Origin: Tetracladium setigerum
Lineage: Eukaryota; Ascomycota; Leotiomycetes; Helotiales
Assembly: GCA_031472005.1 (NCBI GenBank)
Contig: PZJY01000003.1
Span: 2,232,001 to 2,296,000, forward strand
Length of the DNA stretch: 64,000 nucleotides
Direction: 5' to 3'
Numbering within the stretch: position 1 is the first letter of the stretch; each line of letters opens with the position of its first letter. Below the pieces are notes generated by a model. The model was not told the origin of the DNA, made no database searches, and was given only the letters and a program-made list of their open reading frames with translations. The translations under genes were made by a program, and so were the position numbers. This document shows positions 11,734 to 23,448 of the stretch, piece after piece.

Positions 11734-12740
11734 TCAATGGGCCATAACGGAGTCGACGTGAGCGGTAGGACCATGGCCGTTGGCCTTCTCCTTCTCGGGC
11801 TCGTCAACCTCCATACCATCACCCTCGCCCTCAACCTCTTCCTCATCCTCCTCCAATTCGTCCTCACTGCCGCTGCTCTCAGCCTCAAGATCCTCACTGC
11901 CATCATCAGACTCCTCGCCGGCAGCAACACCCTCGCCTGCAGCACCAGCCATTTCAGAGTCATCGACCATGGCATCTGGGTCTACAGCTGCTGCCTCGCC
12001 GCCCTCCTCCTCGTCTTCATCCTCAGCCTCTTCAGCACCATATTCCTCGCCATCGGCTACCAAATCAGCCTCAGGTTGCTCGGGAGGGAATTCGGCAGGG
12101 GCAGACGCATCAGAGTCCCTACAGATATTAGCAAGTGTGGAAAGTATGGGCACAGTAGTGACCTACCACTTAATAGCAAAGCGAGTAACTCGGGGCTTCT
12201 CCGCAAGGACGTTTCGTCGAACCTTCTCAAGGATAGGCTTGGCTGGGGGTCGGCGTTCAACTCCTCAGAATCGTACTCGTTGTTGACATAGTATCCGACG
12301 CGAACGAATTCACGACCATCGTAGGCACAGGTAAGGAGAATGACCGTGACACCAATAATCTCGGCATCTGGAATTCTGGAGGTGTCGGGGGCATCTGCGA
12401 CGAAGACGAACTTGTTGACACCGACTGGGATTGGGCCAACAAGGAGGCTATCAAGCTCTTGGTCATGCTCGTCCCTGAGAATTGTGTTAGGCGCGTCTGC
12501 AAAGGGAAAAAAAAGGGTGAATGGACTCACGAAGTAGCAGAGCCAACATAAGTGAGCTTCCACTCCAAATCTAACAAATGCAGCGGTTAGCGCCTGGTAC
12601 ACGATCTGCTGCGATCTGCCGCGTAACATACCCTGCTGAAGAGACTCCAAGCACTCAAAGGTAATCTCAAACTCGTACTTGTCGCCAAACTTGGCTGGGT
12701 TGTTCTTAACCTCGACACCGAGGAGAGAGACGACCGACAT
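11734..12740 (-). CDS. ASF1: Histone H3–H4 chaperone ASF1, with apparent 1-nt deletion
   Basis: Anti-silencing factor 1 binds H3–H4 dimers in the nucleus and hands them to the CAF-1 and HIR assembly pathways. Exons: 12740..12632, 12570..12531, 12474..12167 and 12118..11734; introns are 61, 56 and 48 nt. The Ig-like core is clear: MSVVSLLGVEVKNNPAKF at the start, then DLEWKLTYVGSATSDEHDQ and VRVGYYVNNEYDSEELNADP. Directly after NADP the frame breaks. A run of five C (plus-strand G 12245–12249) needs a sixth to read PAKPILEKVRRNVLAEKPRV…FAIKWD, the conserved end of the core. Exon 4 then continues in frame as a long Asp/Glu-rich tail ending VDSVMAH. With one base added the CDS is 843 nt (280 aa). 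The gene diverges from RNA14. Confidence 0.93.
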
Positions 12741-13279
12741 CTTGAATGATGGTGGGGTAGTTCGTTTGTGTTTGTTTTCTGTCAAATGGATGGTGCAGCT
12801 GAGAATGCGTGTTGGCGAAGATGTAAAGTTGCCAAAATTCAAAGAGGAATATCCAGGTGTCGAGGTATCAAAAGCGAAATCGTGTTTGTTTGGGCGATTG
12901 TGAAGATCAGACAGCCAAAGGTGAATGAATCGCGACCGCTATTTACAGATCGTGCAGACGCGCCCATTTTTCACGTGACATGATTGACTTTGCTTTGTTA
13001 GCCTCAGGCTGCACCCAACGCCAACCTCTCCAGACAGTTCCTCCTTTGAGCAAGCAGAGACAACTACCCTCCTCCTTCATCACACACCTCACAGTTGCAC
13101 CCTCAACACAAAACACCCCCATTAACGCGTGTACCTAGCAGGTCCATATTCCCCTCTTCTTCATCTCCTTCTTCTGCTGAACTAACACATCATAGAGCAA
13201 CCGCAATCTTCTTTGTCGCATTCCGCAAACCCTTTCAGTACGAGACGCGGCTGCCCAGCTAGGCGAATATCACATCACA
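12741..13279. promoter_or_regulatory. Divergent ASF1/RNA14 promoter region
   Basis: 539 bp separate two start codons that point away from each other. It contains a TCACGTGA palindrome at 12971–12978 and a long CT-rich leader before the RNA14 ATG. Shared control of the two nuclear housekeeping genes is inferred from spacing only. Confidence 0.5.
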
Positions 13280-16200
13280 ATGGCGGAGGAAGATGCTGAG
13301 ATAGCTCTGCTGCACCAAATGCAAGCGGCGCAAGAGAATGGTGGATGGGGAGGTAGTGGTGGAGAGCAGGCCGAGGGCGAGCCATCAATTACTGAGCAAA
13401 ACATCGAAACTTCCAAAAATGTTGCAGATGACCATGTTCTTCGTGCTTTATCTCCTTCAGGCGCTGATGCTTCCGATGATGGCGCTTCTGACCCATCTTC
13501 TGTTACTCCATACTCAGCCATCACTCTAGCCGTCGCTGAAGAGTCGAGGTCCAGTTCGAGGGCATCTAATCGGAAGCCGAAGACTGCTGGTGGATTTGTT
13601 GCCGACGATTCCGACGACTCTGACGATGCATCAACACCTGGGCAAGCATCTACAGCTCTCCAAGTTCCTGCATCTGATACACCTAATCGCGCAATTTCCC
13701 CATCTCCTCTGCAAAACTCTGTCTCTCAAGAAGATTTGAACACCGTCCCAGACGATCAAGTTGATCAGAAGGTCGACGAGAAGCCGTTAGTTTCTCTTCT
13801 TGTAAACCCAAGTGGCGTTGAGCAAGTTTCTGTACCGGCTCCAACAACACAGGTGCCTAATACTGTAGCCCAGGCACAACCCAAGGCTAGACTTCCTCAT
13901 GATACTACTGGCATACTTGAGGATCGTATCAAGGAGGATCCGAAAGGCGATATGGATGCATGGATGGCTCTGATCAGCGAGCATCGTGGGCGCCACAAGT
14001 TTGACGAAGCCCGGCAAGTCTACGAGAGATTTCTCGAACTGTTTCCCCAAGCTGTAAGTTGCTCTCATCCTACCACGCGATTTGTCTAACTTCACAAAGG
14101 CCGAAATCTGGGTAGCATACATTGAGATGGAAATGGACAACGATAATTTCTCACAAGCTGAAACTCTCTTCAGCAAGTCTCTATTGTCAGTACCGAATAT
14201 CCAGCTTTGGTCGGTATATCTCAATTACATTCGTCGAAGAAACGACTTGACAGCCGATCCCGCTGGAACCGCTCGAGCTACAGTTACTCAATCTTACGAT
14301 TTTGTTCTCTCTAACATTGGCATCGATATCGAATCAGGACGGCTTTGGCAGGAGTATATCCAGTTCGTTCGCAGTGCACCTGGCTCTATTGGTGGCACAA
14401 CATGGCAAGATCAACAGAAGATGGATCTAGTCCGAAAGGCCTATCAACGCGCAATCGCAGTTCCCATGGGTAGTGTGAGCACTCTTTGGAAAGAATACGA
14501 CGCATTTGAGAACGGTCTCAACAAGCAAACTGGCCGCAAATTTCTCCAGGAAAAGTCACCTGCCTATATGTCTGCAAGAAGCGCAAATACTGCTCTAGAA
14601 AATATCAACCGAGGTTTACTACGAAACACCATCCCCAAACTACCTCCTGCGCCTGGCTTTGAGGGAGACCTCGAATATCTTCTTCAGGTTGACCTTTGGA
14701 AGAAATGGATTGCATGGGAACAGGACGACCCATTGGCGCTGAAATTGGATGAGCTTGACGAGTACAAGAAGCGAGTCTTGTACGTTTATAAGCAGGCCGT
14801 CATGTCATTGCGTTTCTGGCCTGAAACATGGTTGGACGCCGCTGAGTGGTGTTACGCTAATGGCTTGACGAAGGATGGAGAGGCATTTTTAAATGATGGA
14901 ATCACTGCAAATCCCGAAAGTTGCCTGCTTGCGTTCAAGAAGGCAGACCGCCTTGAGAGCACTCTCGTCAGCGATGATGTCAACAAAGGACTTCAGGAAC
15001 AAGGTGCTGTTATTCGCGCTCCATTCGATAGTCTTTTGGATAATCTCTATGCGTTACTTGCACAACTCAAAGAAAGAGAAAATCGTGAACATGCCAAGTT
15101 AGAGGAATCCTTAGCTCTGGATGCTTCCATCAGCGCTATCATCAGCAAGGCCGAAGATGAGGAGGAAGAGAACCAAGCCGATAGAATCGCGAGGGAGGCA
15201 GCAAAGGCCGTGAAAACCAAGGCTATTGAAGCAGGATTCGCAGTGCAGACTAGGTCTCTTTCCCGCACAATCTCGTTTGCTTGGATTGCTCTCATGCGGG
15301 CCATGCGTCGAGTTCAAGGGAAAGGTGCCGTAAAACAGGCTGTAGGCGGGTCAAGACAAATCTTCGCAGATGCTCGCGCAAGAGGCAAGATTACGAGTGA
15401 CGTCTACGTTGCCAGCGCTTTAATCGAACATCACGTTTACAAAGACCCAGCTGGTACCAAGATCTTCGAGCGAGGTGCTAAACTATTCCCTGATGATGAG
15501 GAGTTCATTTTGGAATACCTGAAGCACTTGCTATCTATTGGTGACACGACAAGTAAGTAATCAATGAGGATAGATTTTGGTGATATGCTAATCAAATGCT
15601 AGATGCTCGTGTTGCGTTTGAAACTGCTGTCAGCCGACTGACACAGAAAGGCCCAGAGTTTATGGTAAAAACCAAACCACTTTACTCCTATTTCCACAAG
15701 TACGAATCTCAATATGGTGAGCTCGCTCAGATTGCAAAGTTGGAGCAGAGAATGGCCGAGCTATTCCCAGAGGACTTGAAGCTTGACCGATTCGCTTCGA
15801 GATATGCTTCCGAAGCATTCGACCCAACAGCCACTCGCCCTATCATATCCCCTGGGTCTCAGATGAAACCAAAAAGCATAATGCAATCAATCGAAATGCC
15901 ATCCATACAGCAAGATAGCCCGCGACCTCAATATGCCCAACAAGAACCCAGCCCTCGACCCCAGCCGGCATTTCTTCAATCTACAAACTCACCTAAGCGT
16001 CCATTTCCTACTGAAGATTATGAAAGCGACTTGAATCGACCACGAAAGTTGGCACGAGGAGAATCTCCACTCAAGGGAGCCGCTGGGCGAAGATTGAATC
16101 AGCAGAAGGCACTCCAACAGCAGGGGGCACCTTCTTGGCAATCAAACGCCCCTCCGTTTGTTGTACCTCGAGATCTCACCTTTCTTCTCAGCATCATTCC

Positions 16201-16710
16201 AAGATCTGAGTTCTATACCTCTACCAAGTTCAGCTCCGAAGCTCTGGTGCGTCTCTTGGCCCAAACAATCGTCCCTGACTACAACGCATGGAAGACGGCC
16301 AACGACCAAGTTCACCAAGCACCTCCCCAACCTCCTCAATCACAGCACTATCCCCAGCGATACGATGGTATGCGTCCCTCTTACACTCAACCTCCTCAAA
16401 CCCTCCCACCTAGATCGAGCAACGTCCAGTCTTACGGTCAAGGCCAAGTCAGTGACTGGACCCCAAATGACTGGGCGCCCGAAAATAGGGATCCCCCGTG
16501 GCAGCATATGGTGGTGGTGGATATCAAGGTGGCGGTGCGGTTGATCCCAATGCGTGGCAGCCTCAGCCTCCAGTCCAAGGCTATCCCCCTGGAAGCTACG
16601 GACCTCCACCTGTCGCTGCGGAGGCTCCTTACTTGCAGCCTGCGAATAACTGGTATTATGACGCTGCTAACGCCCCACCAGGATACAACAACAACCCCTA
16701 TGGCCGCTAA
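13280..16710 (+). CDS. RNA14: mRNA 3'-end-processing protein RNA14 (CstF-77), with apparent 1-nt deletion
   Basis: HAT-repeat scaffold of cleavage factor IA (CstF-77 in animals), which directs pre-mRNA cleavage and polyadenylation in the nucleus. Exons: 13280..14053, 14100..15552 and 15603..16710; introns are 46 and 50 nt. A long Ser/Asp-rich N-terminus (about 200 aa) precedes HAT repeats starting near DAWMALISEHRGRHKFDEAR. Further HAT blocks include AEIWVAYIEMEMDNDNFSQA and LWQEYIQFVR. A Suf-type C-terminal part and a Pro-rich monkeytail region follow. At GGG 16488–16490 the frame breaks: with a fourth G the tail reads on as NRGSPVAAYGGGGYQGGG and ends NNNPYGR (stop 16710). Without it the frame gives 70 residues of atypical sequence to a stop at 16714. 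With the base added the length is 3336 nt (1111 aa). Confidence 0.92.
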
Positions 16711-19370
16711 TTGACTATCCTCCTCATTTCGAGAATGGTATTCTCCTTCTGGTTCATTCGATCTCTCCTAGGAGGTGCGATATTTGATGGTCTTTTTAAT
16801 TCGGCTCTTCGACTGGGTGGTAATACAACGGCGGTGGAAATCAATTTTCGGGGTAGCAAGCGATTTCTTTCACCTTCGCTCTTTTTGTACCAAAAACTTT
16901 ATTTCTTGCGCCTTTCTGATGGATAGGGGAGGTGCATGGTGATGAAAGGGCGGGTATCTCTCTCTCCATCTTTCATAGCGTGGCGTTGGCGGAACTGTAT
17001 CTGATTTTATCAACCAAACTAAAATAAAAAACACCCGATATGGGTTGATTGTACGATAGTTACCTAGATAGAGAGCGAAAATAATGCAGGTTGATAGCCT
17101 TCCAGGTACGTTTCCTTCTAGTCTCTTGACAATTTGCGTGTGGAATCCTTCTTCGCGTTTGTTCTTAAGAAGTATTTTAGTTCTTTACAAGAGTAAATTG
17201 TTTGAACGTGATGTCTGGTTCGGGGACGTGGATGTAAACGTTGCTGGCTAATTGATGCCTGCGAATCTCCTATTCTTTGCTATGCTTCTAAATCTGCCCT
17301 ATTTTTCTTTTGGTTTACCAAGCCATCACTTTATATCGTGTGGTGTGCGGCGTGTTGTGTGTGTTGACTAGAGAATTGTCTCGGTGGAATTTGCTGCATC
17401 GGGCGTGGCGTGGGGGAGAGAAGTTGACGCTTTTGCATACCAGACATCAGTATCTCCCTGTAACCCTTTCTATTCTTGTTAATCATACTATACCATCTTA
17501 CTCGTTGATCTCTATCTGTGGGCCAAGATGAGGATGATTCTAATGCCGGGATGGGTGAGGATGACGACCATGGGGAGCTGGTACAGTACATCGCTCCAAG
17601 AATTTACACCCACCTCGCTAGCCCCACCCGCTTTTGAAAGTACCTCGATATGGGCTTAAGGGGGGCAGAAAAACGAGAAGTGGGATTTTGAGATAGTTGG
17701 AAGGGCATGACCGTCAAGATATTGATGGTTGCTACTTGGTTACGTGTTTTGAAGAGTGGGAAGGACATGACATCTGGAAGCTGTCTACTTTATTGGTTTT
17801 TGCGTCTGCCTTATCCTTGATATCTCATGTTTATATTCTCTTTTTCCCTGATCACACCCTATTTTTAAGAACAATACTTTAGATAAGTATCTAGGCACAA
17901 GTGGGTGCCGAAGATACCTAGAAACGGAGGTTTGATTTGTTTTCTGCCAGAGTAATGGAAACAGTTGAAAGTTATGAATTTAGATTGGCGGCTCTGTTTT
18001 TTTTTAGAAATACTTCAACGCAATTTGAACTTTGAAGACTCTTTGGCACTATAGAAAGTCTCTATGGTCAATCCAATGGAAGATTTGCTGCTGCGAGCGA
18101 TTTTTGCAAAAAGTCAAGGTTGTCCCATCTGTGCTAGGAGTTTTGTCTAGTTGGTCATTGAACAAGCGAAACAAGAGCGGTGAATCTCACACATATTCAA
18201 ACTTCTTGATAAGCTATATGCAGAGCTCATTTGTCATCGGGCTTGGATCCTGAATTGTGAGAGTCCGTCGTGATCTGCGGCAGTGTAGCACGCTGCCTCA
18301 CTCCAAAGACAACAAAGCGTGTTGTCTGTTCTCGATTGGCCCTCTTCGTCGGTCGATTGCTGCCTACTAGGGCATGGTGTTGAAACTCAGATAGTCACGA
18401 AAGACGTAAGTCAGATATCAGAGTTCTCCCTTCCAAGCCGACATGAATTCAAGATAAGTGCTGCAGATAGTCAGTGGTTTCCAGGCAAACCTGTGCTCGG
18501 TCTGTTACGCATCACAGGAAATCAAGTCATATGTATGTGGAAGGTAGGTGATCTACTTCGTCGTCTCGCGGCACCGCACTTGCACTCATCTCTGTGGGAG
18601 AGGTGGCTCCGAGGCGATTCGATGGATGATTGCAGGAAATTACTTCAGGTGCAACTATCTTGCCTTCCATTCCATTGTTTTAAATGCCTTGCTATTTATT
18701 GCTAAGCGAAAGGATGCCTAAGGACAACTCTTCTCCCCGTCATATCACCGTGATGTCTTTTAGCGCGAAATCGGTTGCCCCGTCGTCGACGTCTTCGCGT
18801 CTATCTTCGATCCCAACTTTCTCTCCTCGCCTCCTCACCTCCTCACCACCTCTCCTCTCCAACTCAACCACAACCCTTCTCCCAGAACAACTTTGATTTG
18901 CCGAGCGTAAGTGCCATTTACCTCCCTTCCTTGTCTGTCACTTGTTTTCTTTTCAATCATGCTTTTCGAGGTTTGTTGCGGGCTCTAGCACTTGTTCTGC
19001 TCCGTTGTTTGGCGATTCGAGCTTGCTGCTCACAAACGCCACCAGCACAACCACGCAACTAATTGCTCAAACACTGCTCCGATTTACACAATATCTCGTA
19101 TCCTCGATCTTTCAATTGGCAGTATAGCTAACGCTCAATCCCAGGTGATTCTTTCGCGCTTGTGCAGCTAATTTCTCGCCCTCCGTCGTGTAAGTTGGTT
19201 CCCGTGCTCCCCACAATTCGCTTCGCACTCCGCAGATCGATCTGTCATTTGGATATCCTTCTTCAAGTTGCATCGGATGCCGAATTCTGGTCTTGTTGAT
19301 ATTCCACAGAGTGTTTGCTAAACGTTTATCCTCTAGATCTCGTCTTCCGGCCACGCCAAGTTAAGACAAG
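16711..19370. other. Intergenic, no gene seen; CT-rich Argonaute leader
   Basis: 2.66 kb from the RNA14 stop to the Argonaute start. 16711–18700 holds only short unconvincing ORFs on both strands. About 18740–19370 is pyrimidine-rich and looks like a promoter and long 5' leader for Argonaute, possibly with a leader intron. Confidence 0.55.
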
Positions 19371-22300
19371 ATGAACAACCTCAACAGCCCGCCTGCCTCT
19401 GCGGTGAGCAATGTCACAAGCAATGGTAGTCGCATGACTGGACCTCCACCTGGATATACAGGGTAAGAAAGTCTCAACAAGCCGTATGAACAAACTTGGC
19501 TAATACCAACCTCCAGTCCTCCTCCGGGTCATCCAGAATTTGCGAGATACATGCAGGAGTACCAAGCTCGTCGTGCCGCCAGTATTGCAGGCATCTCCCG
19601 CGTTCAAGCACAGGCTCCTCGGCACCCCCATCCAGTTTCAACTGAGCCTCGTCCTCGATCCGGGGCTTTGATGGCCCAGGAGAACCGTCTCGCGCTCCGC
19701 CAGGATCACCCACCAAGTCGGCAGCTCCTGCACGTCAGAATCCTTTCGGTCCTGGTCTTGGATATGATCCTGCCCGTCCAATTGTCAAGACAAGCGTCAT
19801 CACGAACACTCGCGTGGAGCTTCCATCTGCCGCATATGCTCTTGATGTGAGTTTCCCATTTTACTTCGCATACCCTTGCCATTTGCAATCTTTCTCCTCC
19901 AGACACCCCAGTGGCCCGTATAATAGCAAGCTTTGGTCTACAGTGTTGGCCATGTGTTTGTTGCTAAGCTTAGAAAACACTTCAAATTGACGTGGTTCCG
20001 GTGATTGAAGAGTTCACAACCACGTCTTGGCACACTCCTTCCTCCTCAACTTCGATTTCAACACTGCAAATGACCTGATCACCCTACTCTCCATCTCACC
20101 TGCTTCTTCCTTCATTCTCAACTTTCATCCTTCAGGCCTACAAGGCTCTAAGGCTCCAAGGCCATCAGAAGTTTGCATAGAGTTGGCCTGGAAACTAAGG
20201 CTTTGAAGCTCCCAAGTAGCTACTTAAACCCCCTCCTCAACCTCCTCCTCCCCTCTTCTTTTCTTCTTATAACATCATCCTCCCTCATCAATCTCTTCCT
20301 CCAAGCACAATTCTCTCCAAGCACCATTCACTTCAAATACAACTACATTCAGCAAACTTTGCAGCGCATATCAATCCCTCTCAACCCATTCCATTCTATC
20401 TCCTACTTCACATCTTCTATCATCATTCAACCTCTTCCAATCCTTCAAGATGGATGCAGGTATCTATCGCATTTCTGGGGACAATCCTGACTTTTGCCTT
20501 AAGCATGAATATCCTGATCAGAATATGAACCGCCCAGGCTACGGTACTGTTGGCCGTGACGTTCAGGTTCGGGTCAACCAGTACAAGGTCACACAATGGC
20601 CAACCAAGGACGTCTATCAATTTGATGTAAGTCTTCACCTTCTTCTCACTTTGTCATGCATTGATTTAGGGATAGATCCACATTGGAAATGGCGCCGAGA
20701 AGATGGGTCTCATCAAGGCCGTCTGGGAATCTCAAGCTGTTCGAAACAGACTCAATGGCTTGATCAACGGTCCTTGGCTTTGGGATGGCAATAAGATTGC
20801 TTGGTGAGTCTTGCAACCTTCTTCCTCATGATGACTTTCACTGACTATCTTCAAGGTGTGGCTTCCCAGTTCCTGAGCAACGCATCAGCGTCAATCTCGA
20901 TCAGGAACGTGGTCGAACACTCCGTCCAGGCACTCAAGCTCAGATCACACACTGCGTCATCCGACCAACAACTGTGATTCGCATGGCTGCTTTGGGTGCC
21001 TATCTCAACAAGACCATATCATTTGACAACTCTGTCCTTGAGGCAATCAGTATGTTTCTTCTTGACGCTTTCTTTCAGTTGACTTTGACTAACTCTTCCT
21101 CAGATTTCTTGGATCACTTGATGCGTCAGCTTCCAAGTGAGCAATACACTGTGATTAAACGCAGTTTCTTCACCAAGGGTCCGATTACGACCACTCTTGA
21201 TGATCACATCTCGGCTTTGAAGGGTGTTTACTCTTCCATTCGACTGTGCAGCGTACGTCTTCCTTTGAATCTCAATTGCTTGAATCTTCTAACATTCTAA
21301 CAGCCAAACCCCTCCCTTGGAGGCCCTGGCACTGGACTTGGTGTCAATGTTGACGTTGCCAATGGCACATTTTGGACTTGCCAAGATGTTCACCAAGCTG
21401 CTCGCAACTTCTGTGCTATCGTCGCCGGCAATAAGAATCTCCAGTTCCCAAGATTCCGTGATGCCTTGAAACCAATCAAGCAGGCCGATGGCAAGGTATG
21501 CAAGAGCGAGGCATTCAAACACCTGGAACGAATGAAGAAGCTCAAGTTTTATGTCAAGCACCGTGGTGGCAAGACCGAGGGTGGCCCCAAGCTCTACACC
21601 ATTGATTCGTTTACCTTCAGACCCGTCCAGGAAGGTTCCAACGCTAGAAACGAGACCTTCACGCTCAAGGGTCGCGATGGTCAACCTGACCAGGAGATCA
21701 CCGTTCAGGCTTACTTCAAGCGCCAGTATGGCATTGATCTCGTTCATTGGTATCTACCCTTGATCAAGACTGCTCGTGATGAAAAGTTCCCAATGGAGCT
21801 TTGCCAGTTACAGAACAATCAAAAGTATCGGTACAAGCTAAATCCAGATCAGACTGCCGCCATGATCAAGTTTGCTGTCACTCGCCCCAAGGAACGCCTG
21901 GCTTCCGTCAATTTTGGCATTAAGATGCTCAATTGGAAGGAGGACAAATATCTCAAGCACTTCGGCGTGAAGATTGAGGACCAAATGACTGTCACCAAGG
22001 CCAAGGTCCTGGCTCCTCCGAAGGTTCAATTTGATAAGGCAGAGGCCACTCCAGGCTACAGTGGTCGATGGGATCTCCGTGGAAAGAAATTTCTGCTTGC
22101 AAATCCTCAACCGTTGCATTCTTGGGGTATCGGTGTTGTCAACGGTTGCCTTCAGGAGGCCGAGGTTCGCAACTTCTTGAATGTCTTTATTCAAACTTAT
22201 ATTGCACATGGCGGCAGAGTCACCACCAAAAACCCAGTCATCTACAGAGGCTCTAACACCCCCGTGGAGTTGGATCAGTTTGTGCTAGACACTCGTAGGG

Positions 22301-23448
22301 CTATTGGTGGTACATACAAGGCAGAACCTCAAATCATGTTGTTCGTTATGCCTGACCGTAACTCTTGGTCGTACGAACGCCTAAAGAAGAATTGCGAGTG
22401 CCGATTTGGTACGGTTAGTCAGATGCTCAGTATCGCACATGTTCGCAAGGCAAACGCTCAATACTGCTCCAACGTTTGCATGAAGCTCAATGCTAAGTTG
22501 GGTGGTACAACTTGCAAGGTTTCTACCACAAAGGCGTTCTTCAGCCAGCCAACTGTCATTATGGGAGCTGATGTTTCTCATGCCGGTTTTGGTAGTCCGA
22601 TGCCATCCGTTGCTGCATTGACAATGTCACTCGATAAGGAGGCCTGCCGTTACGCTGCCGCCGTTCAAACAAATGGTTATCGTGTTGAAATGATCACCGA
22701 GTCAAACATCAGACAGATGATGGTTCCACTGCTCAAGGAATGGTCTGAGAGAACCAATTCCTGCAAGTCTCCAGCACACATCTATTACTTCCGTGATGGT
22801 GTATCTGAGGGTCAATTTGCGAAGGTCATCAACGAGGAGGTCGCTCATATGAAGGAAGCTGTTAACGGTCTCTGGAATGGTGCTACTGTTAAGTGGACTG
22901 TCATCGTCTGTACGAAGCGACATCACATCCGTATCTTTCCCAAGGACAATGATTCAAATGCTGGGGATAAGAACGGCAACCCTCTTCCTGGCACTCTGGT
23001 TGAGCACGATGTCACGCACCCCTTTGAGTACGACTTCTACCTGAACTCGCATTCCGCCATTCAGGGTACTGCTCGCCCGGTGCACTACCAAGTTCTTTTG
23101 GATGAGGCAAAGGTTCCAGTGAACGATTTGCAGAAATTGATTTATCAACACTGCTATCAGTACATGCGATCGACTACTCCGGTCTCACTCTTCCCGGCCG
23201 TCTACTATGCTCACTTGGCATCGAAGCGTGCTGCTTGTCACGATCCTACCCCTTCGTCGCAAGGTCCTCAAGGCGGCCAAAAGCATGAGGATAAGCTTCG
23301 CGATGCTCAAGCTCGTGGAGACTCTCGCTCATCTCAGTCCAACCCACAACCAACCGAAGCTAGGCCTCTTTTGCCACTGGGTATGCCAAACACTGACGCC
23401 ACGAATCCTATCGTTAAAAAGCTCCGTGCTAGTATGTGGTACATCTAA
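19371..23448 (+). CDS. Argonaute (QDE-2/SMS-2 class), with apparent 1-nt deletion
   Basis: Small-RNA-guided effector of fungal RNA silencing. Exons: 19371..19462, 19517..19846, 20450..20626, 20676..20803, 20856..21049, 21104..21252 and 21304..23448 (1071 aa after correction). The N-terminus is Gly/Pro/Arg-rich. An N domain follows (NTRVELPSAAYALD, then RPGYGTVGRDVQVRVNQYKV). Next are a PAZ region about residues 430–560 and a MID segment (LHSWGIGVVNGC…). The PIWI domain has a complete candidate tetrad: D in GADVSHAGF (~780), E in GYRVEMI, D in FRDGVSEGQ (~855) and H in GTARPVHYQ (~946). The protein ends LRASMWYI. In exon 2, GGGG at 19662–19665 must be five G to pass from PRPRSG to GFDGPGEPSRAPPGS; this also makes the exon end in phase 0. 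The 603-nt third-exon junction is the least certain part: a separate start at the ATG at 20450 is possible. Confidence 0.92.
19847..20449 (+). other. Long Argonaute intron, or internal promoter/leader
   Basis: Donor GTGAGT follows codon GAT; acceptor TTCAAG precedes ATGGATGCAGG. At 603 nt it is over ten times the other introns of this gene (49–54 nt). Its second half is CT-rich and ends in a sequence that looks like a fungal 5' leader running into an ATG, so it may house an internal promoter for a shorter isoform of about 930 aa. Confidence 0.45.

Noticed and set aside
11546..11761. 71-codon plus-strand ORF with a Leu-rich helical end
   Set aside because: It overlaps the ASF1 3' end antisense, and its helical look is confined to about 40 residues; not enough to call.
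16459..16469. Further TTTGGGGTCC match (minus strand) to the triple motif
   Set aside because: Only about 11 of 15 bases match and it lies inside RNA14 coding sequence, so chance is likely.
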